Assembly (NCBI RefSeq): GCF_022179725.1 | Contig: NZ_BPRC01000001.1 | Coordinates: 930,001-994,000, forward strand | Reading direction: 5' to 3' | Length of the DNA stretch: 64,000 bases | From: Methylorubrum aminovorans | GTDB taxonomy: Bacteria; Pseudomonadota; Alphaproteobacteria; Rhizobiales; Beijerinckiaceae | Shown: piece after piece, positions 50,639 to 60,530 of the stretch | Position numbering within the stretch: position 1 is the first letter of the stretch | How the letters are laid out: each line of letters begins with the position of its first letter | Notes under the pieces: model-generated | The model's database searches: none | What the model was told of the DNA's origin: nothing | Seen by the model: the letters and a program-made list of their open reading frames with translations, nothing else | Program-made: the position numbers and the translations under genes

Positions 50639-52591
50639 ATGGCCGTTTCGCCCGCCCCTTCCTCTGCGCCCCTGACGCCTCCCGGCGGCTATGGCGCCGT
50701 GCTGCCGCCGACCGGCGTTGCCGTGGTGGAGCCGGAGGTTGTCCGCGGGGAAGACAAGGGCGAAAGCCTCCACACGCTCAAGAAGTGGTTCGACGCCTAT
50801 CAGGAGACGAAGCGCGACGAGATGCTGGAGCAGCAGCAGGCTCGCCGCTACTATCACGGCGCCCAGTGGACCGACGAAGAACGCCGCGTTCTCAACGACC
50901 GCAACCAGCCGCCGGTCACGAACAACCGCATCTCGCTCAAGATCGACGGCATCGTCGGTGTTGTGGAGCGTCTGCGCCAAGACCCGAAGGCGCAGGCCCG
51001 GCATCAGGCACACGCAGCCGGCGCCGAGATCGGCACGGCCGCCGTGCGCGAAGTGTTGGACGCCAACGCATGGGACAGCCTGTCGTCGCAGATCGCGCAG
51101 GATCTGGCCATTGACGGCCTCGGCGGGCTAGAGCGCGACATCGAGACGGATATCGACGGCCAGCCGAACATCGTGCTGCGCCGCGTCGCGCCGGAGACGT
51201 TCTTCTACGATCCGCGCAGCGTGAAGGCTGACTTCTCGGACGCCCGCTATCAGGGCGTCTACAAGTGGATGGACCTCGACGCCGCGATCGAGATGCTTCC
51301 CGAGAAGGAAGCGGATCTGAAGGCAGCCGTCGATAAGTCGCCCGCCGGTTCGTTCGGTCTACAGGACTGGGAAAAGCTCTGGTACGACACGCGGCTCAAG
51401 CGCGTGAAGGTCGTGGAAGTCTGGTACAAGTTCCGCGGCGGCTGGCGCTTCGCCCTGCACACGGGCGACATCGTGCTCGCCGAGGGTGAGAGCCCGTTCC
51501 GTGATCGCCGCGGTAAGGCCCGCTGCCGATACAACATGGCCTCGGCTGGTGTGGATCAGGACGGCGACCGCTACGGCTTCGTCCGCAACATGAAGTCGCC
51601 TCAGGACGAGATCAACCACCGCCGCTCCAAGCTGCTGCACATCCTCAACACCAATCAGGTGATCTACGAGGAAGGCGCCGTTGACGACATCGAGGAGAGC
51701 CGGCGTCAGCTCGCTCGCCCCGATGGTGCGATCAAGGTCAATCCCGGCCAGCCGCGTTTCGAGATCCGCGACCTTCAGATCCAGCTTCAGGGACAGGCCC
51801 AGCTTCTCCAAGAGGCGAAGGCCGAGATCGACAACTTCGGTCCCACGCCCGCCCTTCTCGGCTCGGGACCGGGCTCGCAGTCGGGCCGTGCCCAGGCCAT
51901 GCAGCAGCAGGCCGGCATCGCGCAACTCGGCCCCTACTTCGGTCGCTACAAGGCTTGGAAGATCGACCTGTATCGCGACCTGTGGTTCGACATTCAGCAG
52001 TTCTGGACGGACGAGCGCTTCATCCGCGTGTCGGGTCCGAACGAGCTAGAATTCCTGCCGATCAACCAGATGGTGATGACGCCGGAAGGCCCGCGCATCG
52101 CCAACGCCATCGGCGAACTCGACCTCGACATGGTGATGGACGAAGGCCCAGACACGGTGACGCTGAACGAAGACACCATGCAGGTGCTCGACAGCATGAT
52201 CCAGAAGGGGCTCATCGCTGGCCCTGGAGCCCTGCCGCTGGTGGCGGAGGTGGCGAACCTCACGCCGTCCGTTCGCCAGAAGCTTGCGGCGATGAACCAG
52301 CCCCCGCAGCCCGATCCGCAGGCACTCGCCATGCAGCAGGCCGCGCAGCAGCTTCAGTTCGCCGACGCTCAGGCCAAGGTGCGCAAGACCAACGCCGAAG
52401 CCGACCGCGCTCAGGCTGATGCCATGTCGAAGATGGCGACGCTGAACGAGGCGGACGCTGTAGGCGAGGCCAAGGCCATCACGGAGATGGCGCACATGCA
52501 GGCCCGCACGCGTCAGATCAACCAGCAGACCGCACAGGCGACGATGGCGCCGCTCGGGATGCCGGCGATGACGGCTCAGGCCAGCTTCTAA
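50639..52591 (+). CDS. Portal protein, P22-type
   Basis: 650 aa. Follows P22 gp1-like portals: ETKRDEMLEQQQARRYYHGA, QWTDEERRVLNDRNQPPVTN, IDGIVGVVERLRQDPKA, and the RNMKSPQDEINHRRSKLLHI crown region. A helical barrel-like C-terminus is rich in Gln/Ala (QQAAQQLQFADAQAKVRKTN). It forms the DNA entry ring. Starts one base after the secreted gene's stop. Confidence 0.9.
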   Translation: MAVSPAPSSAPLTPPGGYGAVLPPTGVAVVEPEVVRGEDKGESLHTLKKWFDAYQETKRDEMLEQQQARRYYHGAQWTDEERRVLNDRNQPPVTNNRISLKIDGIVGVVERLRQDPKAQARHQAHAAGAEIGTAAVREVLDANAWDSLSSQIAQDLAIDGLGGLERDIETDIDGQPNIVLRRVAPETFFYDPRSVKADFSDARYQGVYKWMDLDAAIEMLPEKEADLKAAVDKSPAGSFGLQDWEKLWYDTRLKRVKVVEVWYKFRGGWRFALHTGDIVLAEGESPFRDRRGKARCRYNMASAGVDQDGDRYGFVRNMKSPQDEINHRRSKLLHILNTNQVIYEEGAVDDIEESRRQLARPDGAIKVNPGQPRFEIRDLQIQLQGQAQLLQEAKAEIDNFGPTPALLGSGPGSQSGRAQAMQQQAGIAQLGPYFGRYKAWKIDLYRDLWFDIQQFWTDERFIRVSGPNELEFLPINQMVMTPEGPRIANAIGELDLDMVMDEGPDTVTLNEDTMQVLDSMIQKGLIAGPGALPLVAEVANLTPSVRQKLAAMNQPPQPDPQALAMQQAAQQLQFADAQAKVRKTNAEADRAQADAMSKMATLNEADAVGEAKAITEMAHMQARTRQINQQTAQATMAPLGMPAMTAQASF

Positions 52592-52710
52592 GTTCCCGCT
52601 CCCGCGCGCGGGTTATCGCGTGGGTCCACGGTTCTCCGGCCGACCAATCGGAGTGAAGGCGACGCCCGGCCTCAACAGGGCGCATCCTCCAGCCAAGGCA
52701 TAGGCTATCC

Positions 52711-53724
52711 ATGAGCGCCGAAGACCTCTCGGACGACGCAATCTATGCGTCGGCCAGCGAACCCGCACGCGACGAACAGGGCCGCTTTGCTGCCCCCGAG
52801 CCGCGAGAGCAGGAGCAGACGACACAGGAGACCGTTCCCGCCGAACAGGAAACCCCGACGCCGAACCTCGGCCAGTTGCCGAGCCAAAGCGAGCAGGGCC
52901 AGCCCGAAGGTGGGGAGGCGCAGCCCGCGCAGCATCAGGAGCCGCAGCAGTCCCCGCGCGAGCGTGGTCTTTTCGCGGATCTGAAGGGCGAGCGGGAGAA
53001 GCGGCAGAAGTACGAGGCGGACCTTGCCGCCCGTGATCGGGAGATGGCGGAGTTGCGGGGCCAGATGGCCGCGTACCAGCGCTTTCTCCAGCAGCCGCAG
53101 GCGCCGCAACAGGCCCAGACGCCGGCCCAGCCGCAGCAGGCCCCCGACCCTTTCGATGACCCGACGGGTTTCGCCGCGTTCCAGGCTCAGCAGGTCTTCG
53201 AGAAGCAGTTCCAGCCGGTTGCCGAACGCATGCGGCAGCAGGAGGAGCATCTTCAGCGCGTCGTCGCCAACCTCAACCGCGGTCACGCCGAGGTGCAGCA
53301 CGGTGCCGACGTCGTAAAGTCGGCCGAAGAGGCGTTCAACACAGCCGCTGCGCGCGGCCAGATCGACCCGCTGGAACACCAGCGGATCAACAACAGCCCT
53401 AACCCGTGGGCCGCGGCCGTCGAATGGCACCGCCGCCAGCAGGCTTTCACCACCACCGGGGGCGACCCCGAAGGTTGGTTCAAGACCGAATTCGAACGCC
53501 GGCTCCAGTCCGATCCCGCGTTCCAGCAGCAGGCATTTGCCCTGCTCCAAGGGCAGGCTCAGGCCGCGGGCGCACAAGCCCCCGCCGCTGGTCGCCAAGC
53601 CCCTCTCATCGTCCCGCCTTCGCTGAACAACGCTGCCGGCGCCTCTGCGCGCGGTCAGCAGTCGATCGGTGAGGAGGACATCTTTGCGGCTGCGCCCCCG
53701 AAGATGGGCGGTCGCCGCGGCTGA
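52711..53724 (+). CDS. Capsid scaffold-like protein
   Basis: 337 aa, rich in Gln, Pro, Ala and Glu, with a coiled coil (FADLKGEREKRQKYEADLAA, DREMAELRGQMAAYQRFL). Composition and position just before the coat gene fit a scaffolding protein. The ATG follows a 119-base gap containing a CCCGCGCGCGGG palindrome. Confidence 0.75.
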   Translation: MSAEDLSDDAIYASASEPARDEQGRFAAPEPREQEQTTQETVPAEQETPTPNLGQLPSQSEQGQPEGGEAQPAQHQEPQQSPRERGLFADLKGEREKRQKYEADLAARDREMAELRGQMAAYQRFLQQPQAPQQAQTPAQPQQAPDPFDDPTGFAAFQAQQVFEKQFQPVAERMRQQEEHLQRVVANLNRGHAEVQHGADVVKSAEEAFNTAAARGQIDPLEHQRINNSPNPWAAAVEWHRRQQAFTTTGGDPEGWFKTEFERRLQSDPAFQQQAFALLQGQAQAAGAQAPAAGRQAPLIVPPSLNNAAGASARGQQSIGEEDIFAAAPPKMGGRRG

Positions 53725-53765
53725 TGATGCCGCTTCGCCACTGAGCGAGCGGTCGGAGACCATCC

Positions 53766-54917
53766 ATGGCCGTCACCAACACCCCCTCCACTCTGGAAAT
53801 CCAGAAGTGGCGCCGCGACTTCTTCACGGAGTGGCAGCGCGAGAACCTGTTCGCCCCCTACATCGGCAACGGCACCGACGCCGTGATCCAGCGCATCTAC
53901 GAGCTACGCGACGAGGGCGAGCAGATCACCATCCCGATCGTGGGCCGTCTCACCGGCTCGGGTCAGGTCGGCGCCAACACGCTGACCGGCAACGAAGAGC
54001 AGATGGACCAGTACGGCCACAAGATCGTGATCGACTGGGCTCGTCATGCCGTACTGCTGAACAAGAAGGAGATGCGCAAGTCGGCCATCGACCAGATGGG
54101 TGCCGTGCGTCCGCTCCTGAACGACTGGGCCGCCGCCAAGCTCCGCGACGACTTCGTGCGGGCGTTCGGCACCATCCAGCCGTTCGGCACCGCGTCGAGC
54201 CTGAGCGGCAATGTGCAGGGCATTCCGATGATCTCGGCGACCCCGGCGCAGCTCAATGCGTGGCTGACCGGAAATGCTGATCGCGTGCAGTTCGGCAATG
54301 GGCAGGCAACGCTCGTCGCCGGCAATTTCGCGGCCTCGCTCTTGAACGTGGACTCGACCAACGACCTCGCCACGGTTGCCGCGTTCAGCCGCATCAAGCG
54401 GATCGCCAAGAACGCCGATCCGAAGATCCGCCCCCTGCGGGTAGAGGACGGCCGCGAGTACTTCGTCACCTTCCTAGCCTCCGGCCCGTTCGCCGATCTG
54501 GCGCGCGACCCGGCCATGCTCTCGGCCAACACCAACGCCCGCGCCCGTGAGGGCTCCGGCATGGACAAGAATCCGCTGTTCCAGGACGGCGACCTCATGC
54601 TCCAGGGCATGATCTACCGCGAGGTGCCGGAACTGAGCCAACTCGTGCTCAAGGGCGCGGGCGCTGGCGGCGTGGACGTGTACCCCTCGTTCACCTGCGG
54701 CCAGCAGGCGATGGGCTACGCGATCGGCCAGCTCCCGGCTCCGACGACCCGGAACGATGACGACTACGGCTTCATCAAGGGCCGTGGTGTCGAGACCTGC
54801 TACGGCATCTCGAAGATCGTCAAGGGCCGCAACGCTGCGACCGCCAGCGTCGCTGCGGGCACCAACGCCGACTGGGGCGTGGTCACGTCGTTCTTCGCGA
54901 CCGCCTCCGCCAACTGA
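53766..54917 (+). CDS. Major capsid protein, N4 gp56 type
   Basis: 383 aa. Match to the N4_gp56 coat family: EITIPIVGRLTG-like EQITIPIVGRLTGSGQVGAN, GNEEQMDQYGHKIVIDWARH, and LNKKEMRKSAIDQMGAVRPL, then HK97-like body. It should build the shell. The gene is followed by a 61-base gap with a GC-rich hairpin. Confidence 0.9.
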   Translation: MAVTNTPSTLEIQKWRRDFFTEWQRENLFAPYIGNGTDAVIQRIYELRDEGEQITIPIVGRLTGSGQVGANTLTGNEEQMDQYGHKIVIDWARHAVLLNKKEMRKSAIDQMGAVRPLLNDWAAAKLRDDFVRAFGTIQPFGTASSLSGNVQGIPMISATPAQLNAWLTGNADRVQFGNGQATLVAGNFAASLLNVDSTNDLATVAAFSRIKRIAKNADPKIRPLRVEDGREYFVTFLASGPFADLARDPAMLSANTNARAREGSGMDKNPLFQDGDLMLQGMIYREVPELSQLVLKGAGAGGVDVYPSFTCGQQAMGYAIGQLPAPTTRNDDDYGFIKGRGVETCYGISKIVKGRNAATASVAAGTNADWGVVTSFFATASAN

Positions 54918-54978
54918 TCCGCGCCGGGCGGCTGATCCCGGTCGCCCGAGCCCATCCCTCTCGTCATAGGAGGCCGAT

Positions 54979-55356
54979 GTGGCCACTCCTCCCCGCAAGC
55001 TTGAGTCTCAGGTCATCCACGCTATCCGCAAGCGCGTGACGTTCGCGGACACCGCCGCCGCCGGCATCGAGATCGGCGTCATTCCCGCCGGCTCGCACGT
55101 CGGCACCGTTGCCGTCTCGGTCGAGACCGCGTTCGCGGGCGGCACGCCGGTCGTGACGGTCGGCACCACCGCTGCCCCGGCTGCCTTCGCTGCCTCGGCG
55201 AACATCGCGCCGGGTGCGGCTGGCTACAAGCCGGGCCTGTCCAGCACCGGTCAGGGCAACGTCACCGCCGACACGCAGGTGCTCGCCTTCGTGTCCGGCG
55301 GCGCCATGGCCGGCGTGCTCGACATCCTCGTCCACTTCTATCCCCACCCGCTCTGA
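54979..55356 (+). CDS. Possible head decoration protein
   Basis: 125 aa, Gly/Ala/Val-rich, beta-like (GIEIGVIPAGSHVGTVAVSV, ADTQVLAFVSGGAMAGVLDI). Position right after the coat gene and its fold-like composition suggest a decoration or minor head protein. GTG start at 54979 with AGGAGG upstream. Confidence 0.55.
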   Translation: MATPPRKLESQVIHAIRKRVTFADTAAAGIEIGVIPAGSHVGTVAVSVETAFAGGTPVVTVGTTAAPAAFAASANIAPGAAGYKPGLSSTGQGNVTADTQVLAFVSGGAMAGVLDILVHFYPHPL

Positions 55357-55366
55357 GGAGGCTCTG

Positions 55367-55750
55367 ATGCCGAAGCTCACCTATAAGCCGATCTCGCCGG
55401 ACGATCCGTCGTCCACGCAGGTCGGCCCGCATCGCTTCGAGAGCGGCAAGGCCGTCGAGGTGGACGATGCCACCTATGAGCGGCTGTCGAAGAACCCGTA
55501 CTTCTCGGGCGACAAGAAGGCGCGCGAGCGCGCCGAGAACCAGACGTTCGGCAGCGAGGGCGCCTCGCGCGACTCCGCGATCAACCTCGCGATGCCTCCA
55601 GGTTCCGGCATGAAGTACCCGGGCGCCGAACTCGTCGCGACCGGTGACGGCCTCGTGCCGGCCGAGGAAGCCTCCCTCGTGGATGGCGCCAATACGATCG
55701 AGGACGAGGGCGAAGAGCCCAAGCGTCGCGGTCGTTCGAAGAGCGTCTGA
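55367..55750 (+). CDS. Phage structural hypothetical protein
   Basis: 127 aa, not recognised. Polar start (KLTYKPISPDDPSSTQVGPH), then charged segments ending in a Lys/Arg tail (EEPKRRGRSKSV). GAGGAGG ribosome site. Next to connector genes, probably virion-related. Confidence 0.6.
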   Translation: MPKLTYKPISPDDPSSTQVGPHRFESGKAVEVDDATYERLSKNPYFSGDKKARERAENQTFGSEGASRDSAINLAMPPGSGMKYPGAELVATGDGLVPAEEASLVDGANTIEDEGEEPKRRGRSKSV

Positions 55751-56103
55751 TGCCCCTAACCTCCGCCAATCTCGTTCAGCAGATCGCCGAAGCCCTCGGG
55801 GCGGTCGGTGATGGCCAGCCCGTAGAGGCGGAGGACGCCAAGAAGATCCGCGACGCGCTTCCGGGCATCGTCGCGGATCTTGAAGTGCGCGGTGTCGGCA
55901 CATTCCCGAACCTCGATGCCGTCCCGCCTGAAGCGTTCGACTACCTCGTGGACATCGCCGCATCTCGGCTGAGCAGCAAGTTCGGCTTGCCGCAGGACGA
56001 GATCGTGACGCTCGCGAGCAAGGCGCAGGCAGGCGAGCAGCGGCTTCGGCAGCATCGCACGCTTCCTTATTCCGGCGCTCCGACGCGGACGGTGTATTTC
56101 TAG
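55750..56103 (+). CDS. Head-completion/connector-like protein
   Basis: 117 aa, helical (SANLVQQIAEALGAVGDGQP, PPEAFDYLVDIAASRLSSKF). Its place between coat and gp10-type genes is that of P22 gp4 (connector). Role by position. One-base overlap with the previous stop. Confidence 0.6.
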   Translation: MPLTSANLVQQIAEALGAVGDGQPVEAEDAKKIRDALPGIVADLEVRGVGTFPNLDAVPPEAFDYLVDIAASRLSSKFGLPQDEIVTLASKAQAGEQRLRQHRTLPYSGAPTRTVYF

Positions 56104-57498
56104 ATGGTCGCCCTGACCTTCCCGAAATCCTCCACGCCCGGCTCCGTGCCGGGTGAGGGCGCCGGCCGGCTGGTAAATTGTTACTGGTCGCTTGACGGCG
56201 ATCGTCCGCGGCTTGGCCCTGTCCCCGGCCTCGTGCCGTTCGGAGCGGTTGCCGCTGGCCCTCGCGGCTTCCTGCTTGTCGGCTCGCTGCTCTACGTCGC
56301 TGTCAAGGACGCGCTCTACACGGTCAACGCGGCCGGTGTCGCAACCCTCGTCGGCATCCTGTCCGGCTCTGGCCCGGTGACGATGGCGCGCAACAACCGC
56401 AGCCCGTCGCCTGACATCGTGATAGTAACGGAGGACGGCCCTTTCATCGCCACGACGGGCGGTGTCAGCGACTACCCCGATCCGGATGTGAACACGCCCA
56501 CGAGCGTGGCCTTCCTCGATGGCTATTTCCTGTTCTCCTACGGCGACGGCACGATCCGCGCCTCGGGCCTGAACACGACCGAACTGAACGACCAGAGCTT
56601 CACCAAGGCCGAGAGCAAGCCGGACGGCCTGATCCGCGGCATCACGAAGAACGGCCAGTACATCGCGCTCGGGCCGACCTCGACGGAGTTCTATTCGAAC
56701 GCCGGCACGCAGCCGTTCCCGCTGGCCCGAGCCGAGGTGTCCGATACCGGGCTGTTCGGTCGGTGGGCTGTGGCTGGCTTTGAAGATGGCTGGGACCGTC
56801 CTTGGTTCTCCGTCGCCTCGGATCGCACCGTCTGCCGCTGGGACGGCTACACGCCGACCCGCGTCTCGACCCGTGAGGTTGAGCGCTCCATCGCCAGCAT
56901 CACCGACCCCGACAGCCTGCGCATGTGCGTCTACGGCTTCGGGGGCAACGCGGTGGTGAGCCTGAGCGGGCCGGACTTCACATGGGAGTATCACGTCACG
57001 GCGGGCCGCTGGTTTGAGCGTGAGAGCTACGGCGCGGATCGGTGGCGCGGCGAGCGGTCGGTCAACGCCTTCAACCGCTGGCTGGTGGGCGATCTGCGCT
57101 CGACCAGCATCATGGCGGTGAGCGAAACGGCACGGCGCGAGGGGCCTGATCCGCTCGTCTGCACCATGGAGGCCATCGGCCCGACCTTCCCGCAGGGTGC
57201 TCGGCTGAACGACATGCGCGTTGAGATCACGACGGGGCAGGGCAGGGCGGAAGGGCTCGACCCGATTGAGACCGATCCCGTCGCGCTCATCTCGTGGTCG
57301 CTGGATGGCGGCGGCACGTTCGGCAACCCGGTCGAACGGTCGCTCGGCAAGCAAGGCGAGTTCGGCCGCACGGTTCGCGTCGGTAGCCTCGGGCGCGCTC
57401 GCGGGGCCGGCGTGCGGGTGCGGATCGAGGTTTCTGACCCTGTGCCGTTCTCGCTCTACGCAGACGACGTTGGCCGGCTCGGAATGAGGAAGGGCTGA
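56104..57498 (+). CDS. Packaged-DNA stabilisation protein, P22 gp10 type
   Basis: 464 aa beta-propeller-like protein. STPGSVPGEGAGRLVNCYWS and DRPRLGPVPGLVPFG at the start, AFLDGYFLFSYGDGTIRASG repeats, and WTFGFG-like segments (WEYHVTAGRWFERESYGADR) fit the phage-stabilisation family. It plugs the portal channel after packaging. Ends sharing one base with the next ATG. Confidence 0.85.
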   Translation: MVALTFPKSSTPGSVPGEGAGRLVNCYWSLDGDRPRLGPVPGLVPFGAVAAGPRGFLLVGSLLYVAVKDALYTVNAAGVATLVGILSGSGPVTMARNNRSPSPDIVIVTEDGPFIATTGGVSDYPDPDVNTPTSVAFLDGYFLFSYGDGTIRASGLNTTELNDQSFTKAESKPDGLIRGITKNGQYIALGPTSTEFYSNAGTQPFPLARAEVSDTGLFGRWAVAGFEDGWDRPWFSVASDRTVCRWDGYTPTRVSTREVERSIASITDPDSLRMCVYGFGGNAVVSLSGPDFTWEYHVTAGRWFERESYGADRWRGERSVNAFNRWLVGDLRSTSIMAVSETARREGPDPLVCTMEAIGPTFPQGARLNDMRVEITTGQGRAEGLDPIETDPVALISWSLDGGGTFGNPVERSLGKQGEFGRTVRVGSLGRARGAGVRVRIEVSDPVPFSLYADDVGRLGMRKG

Positions 57499-57656
57499 TG
57501 CCTTTACCGGCTGATTTCCCGCCCCAACCGAAGCGCCCTCTCGCGAGCCAGCGCCTCGTCAACGAGGACGGCACCACGAACAAGTCGTGGCTCGACTACT
57601 TCGACGCCTTGGACCGGTGGAACGCCAAGGTCCGCGCGTATCTCGACAGCCTATAG
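57498..57656 (+). CDS. Small virion-operon protein (52 aa)
   Basis: PLPADFPPQPKRPLASQRLV followed by a short aromatic helix (SWLDYFDALDRWNAKVRAYL). Proline-rich start like tail-needle or linker segments. Overlaps the previous stop by one base (TGATG). Confidence 0.65.
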   Translation: MPLPADFPPQPKRPLASQRLVNEDGTTNKSWLDYFDALDRWNAKVRAYLDSL

Positions 57657-57665
57657 GAGGCCGCC

Positions 57666-58511
57666 ATCGCATTCCTTGACGCTTTGACAGGCGGCGCCGC
57701 GAACCGGGCCGCCAAGAACAACGCTGCCGTCATCGGCCAGAACCTCGGCGTTGGCGCCGATGCGCTGACGACCGGCACGAACAACGCGCTCGCCACGCTC
57801 GGCACGCGCGGCAGCGGCGCGACGGCGCTCAGCGCGCTCGCAGGCGGCTACTCCAACGCCCGCGACGACCTGAACAACCAGTACGGCCAAACGCAAGGCT
57901 ACCTCGGCCAACTCGGGCAACTTTACAACCCGCTCGTGCAGCAGGGTGGCGGGGCGTACTCGGCCTACAGCGACGCGATCGGTGCGAATGGTGCGGAGGG
58001 ATCTCAGCGTGCGACCGATGCCTTTCGGGCCGCCCCTGGCTACGAGTACGCTCAGAACCAAGCTCTCGAAGCTGTTCAGCGCAGCGCTGCGGCTCGTGGT
58101 GGGCTGGCCGGCGGGAATGCCACGGCCGACATTCTCAAGACCGCAACCGGCTTGGCCGACCAAGGCTACCAGCAATACGTCAACAACCTCCAGAACGGCT
58201 CTCAGTTCTTCACCCAAGGGCTGGCGGGGCAGGGGAGCGCGTTGCAGGGTCAAGCGAACGCCTCGATTAACCAAGGCACCGCCCTTGGAAATCTAGGCAC
58301 CAGCTACGGCACCAATGCCGGCAATCTGTTCACGAACGCGGCCAACATCGAAAACGGGTTCGGTCAGAACGTCTCGAACCTGTGGGGCAACGCAACCAAC
58401 GCGCTCGTGCAGAACAACAACAACAAGGCCGCCGCGCAGAACGCGGCATCCGCCAACATGATCGGCCTCGGCATGAACGCGCTGACCGGCCTGACCAAGC
58501 TGTTCGGGTAA
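57666..58511 (+). CDS. Gln/Asn/Gly-rich virion (injection) protein
   Basis: 281 aa if started at ATC 57666, the only codon at the right distance from a perfect AGGAGG (57655-57660). The normal TTG would be at 57684. Repetitive sequence rich in Gly, Ala, Gln and Asn (NARDDLNNQYGQTQGYLGQL, GTALGNLGTSYGTNAGNLFT). Resembles P22-like internal injection proteins. Upstream frame reads AFLDALTGGAANRAAKNNAA. Confidence 0.7.
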   Translation: MAFLDALTGGAANRAAKNNAAVIGQNLGVGADALTTGTNNALATLGTRGSGATALSALAGGYSNARDDLNNQYGQTQGYLGQLGQLYNPLVQQGGGAYSAYSDAIGANGAEGSQRATDAFRAAPGYEYAQNQALEAVQRSAAARGGLAGGNATADILKTATGLADQGYQQYVNNLQNGSQFFTQGLAGQGSALQGQANASINQGTALGNLGTSYGTNAGNLFTNAANIENGFGQNVSNLWGNATNALVQNNNNKAAAQNAASANMIGLGMNALTGLTKLFG

Positions 58512-58517
58512 GAGCGC

Positions 58518-60530
58518 ATGTCGGGTGGTTTCGGCGTCCCGTTGATCGACTTCGCCCCGCTCGGGCAGGCGATCGGCAATCTGAGCACGATCGGGCAGCG
58601 TGAAGAGGCGCAGAAGCTCCTCAACGCGCAGCTCGACGCCGCGCTCGCTGCGCAGGGGCAGGCTCCGGCCGCTCAGGCGCAGACGCCGCTTGCCGCGCTC
58701 GGGACGCCACCCCAGCAGCCAGCGGCTTCCCGTGCGTTGCCGACGTTCGCCCAAGGCACTGACATCGGTCGGTTTGCCTCGGCGATCCAAAGCAATGAGA
58801 GCGGTGGAAAGTACGGCATCGTTGGCCCGATCCACAAGAAATACGGCAGGGCACTCGGCGCCTATCAGGTGATGGAGTCCAACCTGCCGTCGTGGTCGAA
58901 GGAGGCCATTGGCCGCGAGGTGTCGCCTGACGAATTCCTGCGCTCCCCGCAGATCCAAGACGCGATCTTCGAGAAAAAGTTCGGGCAGGCGGTCGCAAAG
59001 TACGGCAACCCGCAGGACGCCGCGTCCGTATGGTTCACAGGCCGTCCGCTCGCGCAGGGCGCCAATGCCAAGGACGTGCTCGGGACGACCGGCGCGGAGT
59101 ATGTGCGCCGCTTCAATAGCGCGCTGGGCCGCGCCCCGGCTGGCTCCGCGCCAGCCTTGCCGGCGACCGCAATGCAAATGCCGGGCGGCGGACAGCCCGC
59201 GCCCGCATCGGCTCCTACCGCCCCCGTACAGGTCGCGAGCGCGCAGGCAGACGTTCCCGCTTCTGGCGCGCAGCCCATTGGCTTCAACGTGCCGGGGCAG
59301 GGCGGTGGCGACTTCGTGCCCGGCACGGAAGCCTCCCCTGCGCTCGCACAGTCTCGCGGCGCGGCGGCACCGGCTGCGGCTGGTGGGCTGTCCCCGGCGG
59401 CGTCTCAGCGTCTTTCTCCGGCCCAAGCCGATAACCTGCGCGCCATGCTGCGCAACCCGCTCACGCAGGGCCATGCCGCGAAGATCATCGAGGGCCTGAA
59501 CAACCCCGACGAGTTCTCGTTCCAGGTGGTCGGCGACCAGCTTGTCCGCACGTCTAAGAGCGGGCGGGCCGAGGTGGTGCCGAACATCACGAAGCCGGTG
59601 CAGTACCAGACCTTCAAGGGCTCGGACGGCAACGATTACGTCTTCAATCCGCAAACTGGCCAGACGACCCGCGCCATCGAGGGGCGGGAGCGGCAGTTCG
59701 CCGACCTCGTGAGTGCGGATGAGCGCGCCGCTGCTGGGGTTGACCCGGCATATCGTGGGCCTGTCCAGCGTGGGCCGAACGGCGAGCTGAAGTTCCCCGG
59801 CAAGGCGGCAACGGAAGTCAACATCGGCGCGGAGAACGCTGGCGCGAAGGCGACGGCAACCGAGTCTGCCAAGGCGGTGGTCGAGCGCTTTAAGACCATT
59901 GGCACGGTTGGTGAGAGCGCTCGCAGCGACATTCCGCTCATCGGCGAGATCCGCGAGTTGGGCGGCGCGATTGGCACGGGCGGGATCGCCGCGCTCCAAG
60001 CCAAGTTGGGCGAGTACGGCATCAAAACCGAGGGCTCGGGCAAGATCGAGGCTTACAACGCCCTTCTTGACCGGCTGACCCCGGCACAGCGCATCGAAGG
60101 GGCCGGCGCGACCTCGGACTTCGACGCCCGCATGTTCAAGGGGTCACTGCCCCGCCTCATCAATACGCCGGAAGGCAACGCTCTGGTTGCCGACACGCTG
60201 GAGGCGGTCGCGAAGGATCGTGTCGAGCGTGGCGAGATCGCCAACCTCGTTCTTCTCGGCGAGCAGCAGGGCGGCATCTCGGCTCAGGAGGGCTTCAAGC
60301 GCCTGAAGGCGCTGCCCAGCATCCAGACCGGGTTCGTGTCGCGGATGAAGGAGCTTCGCGCGGGTGGAAAGTTGGGCTCTAGCGCCTCTGGCGAGCCCTC
60401 CGGCGAAGTCGGCCGCGCCGCGCCTGACACGCTCCGAAAGCAGGCTCAGGACGCCATCGCCCGCGGGGCGCCGCGCGATCAGGTGATGGAGCGGCTGCGA
60501 TCCAAGGGCTTCAGCGTCGAAGGGCTCTGA
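58518..60530 (+). CDS. Virion-associated transglycosylase-domain protein
   Basis: 670 aa. A lysozyme/SLT-like domain at about 80-190: FASAIQSNESGGKYGIVGPI, YGRALGAYQVMESNLPSWSK, and SVWFTGRPLA. It likely cuts peptidoglycan when DNA is injected. The rest is Ala/Gly/Pro-rich linkers and a helical C-terminus (DTLRKQAQDAIARGAPRDQV). The stop region overlaps an antisense gene. Confidence 0.8.
   Translation: MSGGFGVPLIDFAPLGQAIGNLSTIGQREEAQKLLNAQLDAALAAQGQAPAAQAQTPLAALGTPPQQPAASRALPTFAQGTDIGRFASAIQSNESGGKYGIVGPIHKKYGRALGAYQVMESNLPSWSKEAIGREVSPDEFLRSPQIQDAIFEKKFGQAVAKYGNPQDAASVWFTGRPLAQGANAKDVLGTTGAEYVRRFNSALGRAPAGSAPALPATAMQMPGGGQPAPASAPTAPVQVASAQADVPASGAQPIGFNVPGQGGGDFVPGTEASPALAQSRGAAAPAAAGGLSPAASQRLSPAQADNLRAMLRNPLTQGHAAKIIEGLNNPDEFSFQVVGDQLVRTSKSGRAEVVPNITKPVQYQTFKGSDGNDYVFNPQTGQTTRAIEGRERQFADLVSADERAAAGVDPAYRGPVQRGPNGELKFPGKAATEVNIGAENAGAKATATESAKAVVERFKTIGTVGESARSDIPLIGEIRELGGAIGTGGIAALQAKLGEYGIKTEGSGKIEAYNALLDRLTPAQRIEGAGATSDFDARMFKGSLPRLINTPEGNALVADTLEAVAKDRVERGEIANLVLLGEQQGGISAQEGFKRLKALPSIQTGFVSRMKELRAGGKLGSSASGEPSGEVGRAAPDTLRKQAQDAIARGAPRDQVMERLRSKGFSVEGL

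Noticed and set aside
52601-52612. CCCGCGCGCGGG palindrome after the portal gene as a terminator
   Set aside because: No T tract follows and the loop would be too small; it may be a chance GC palindrome.
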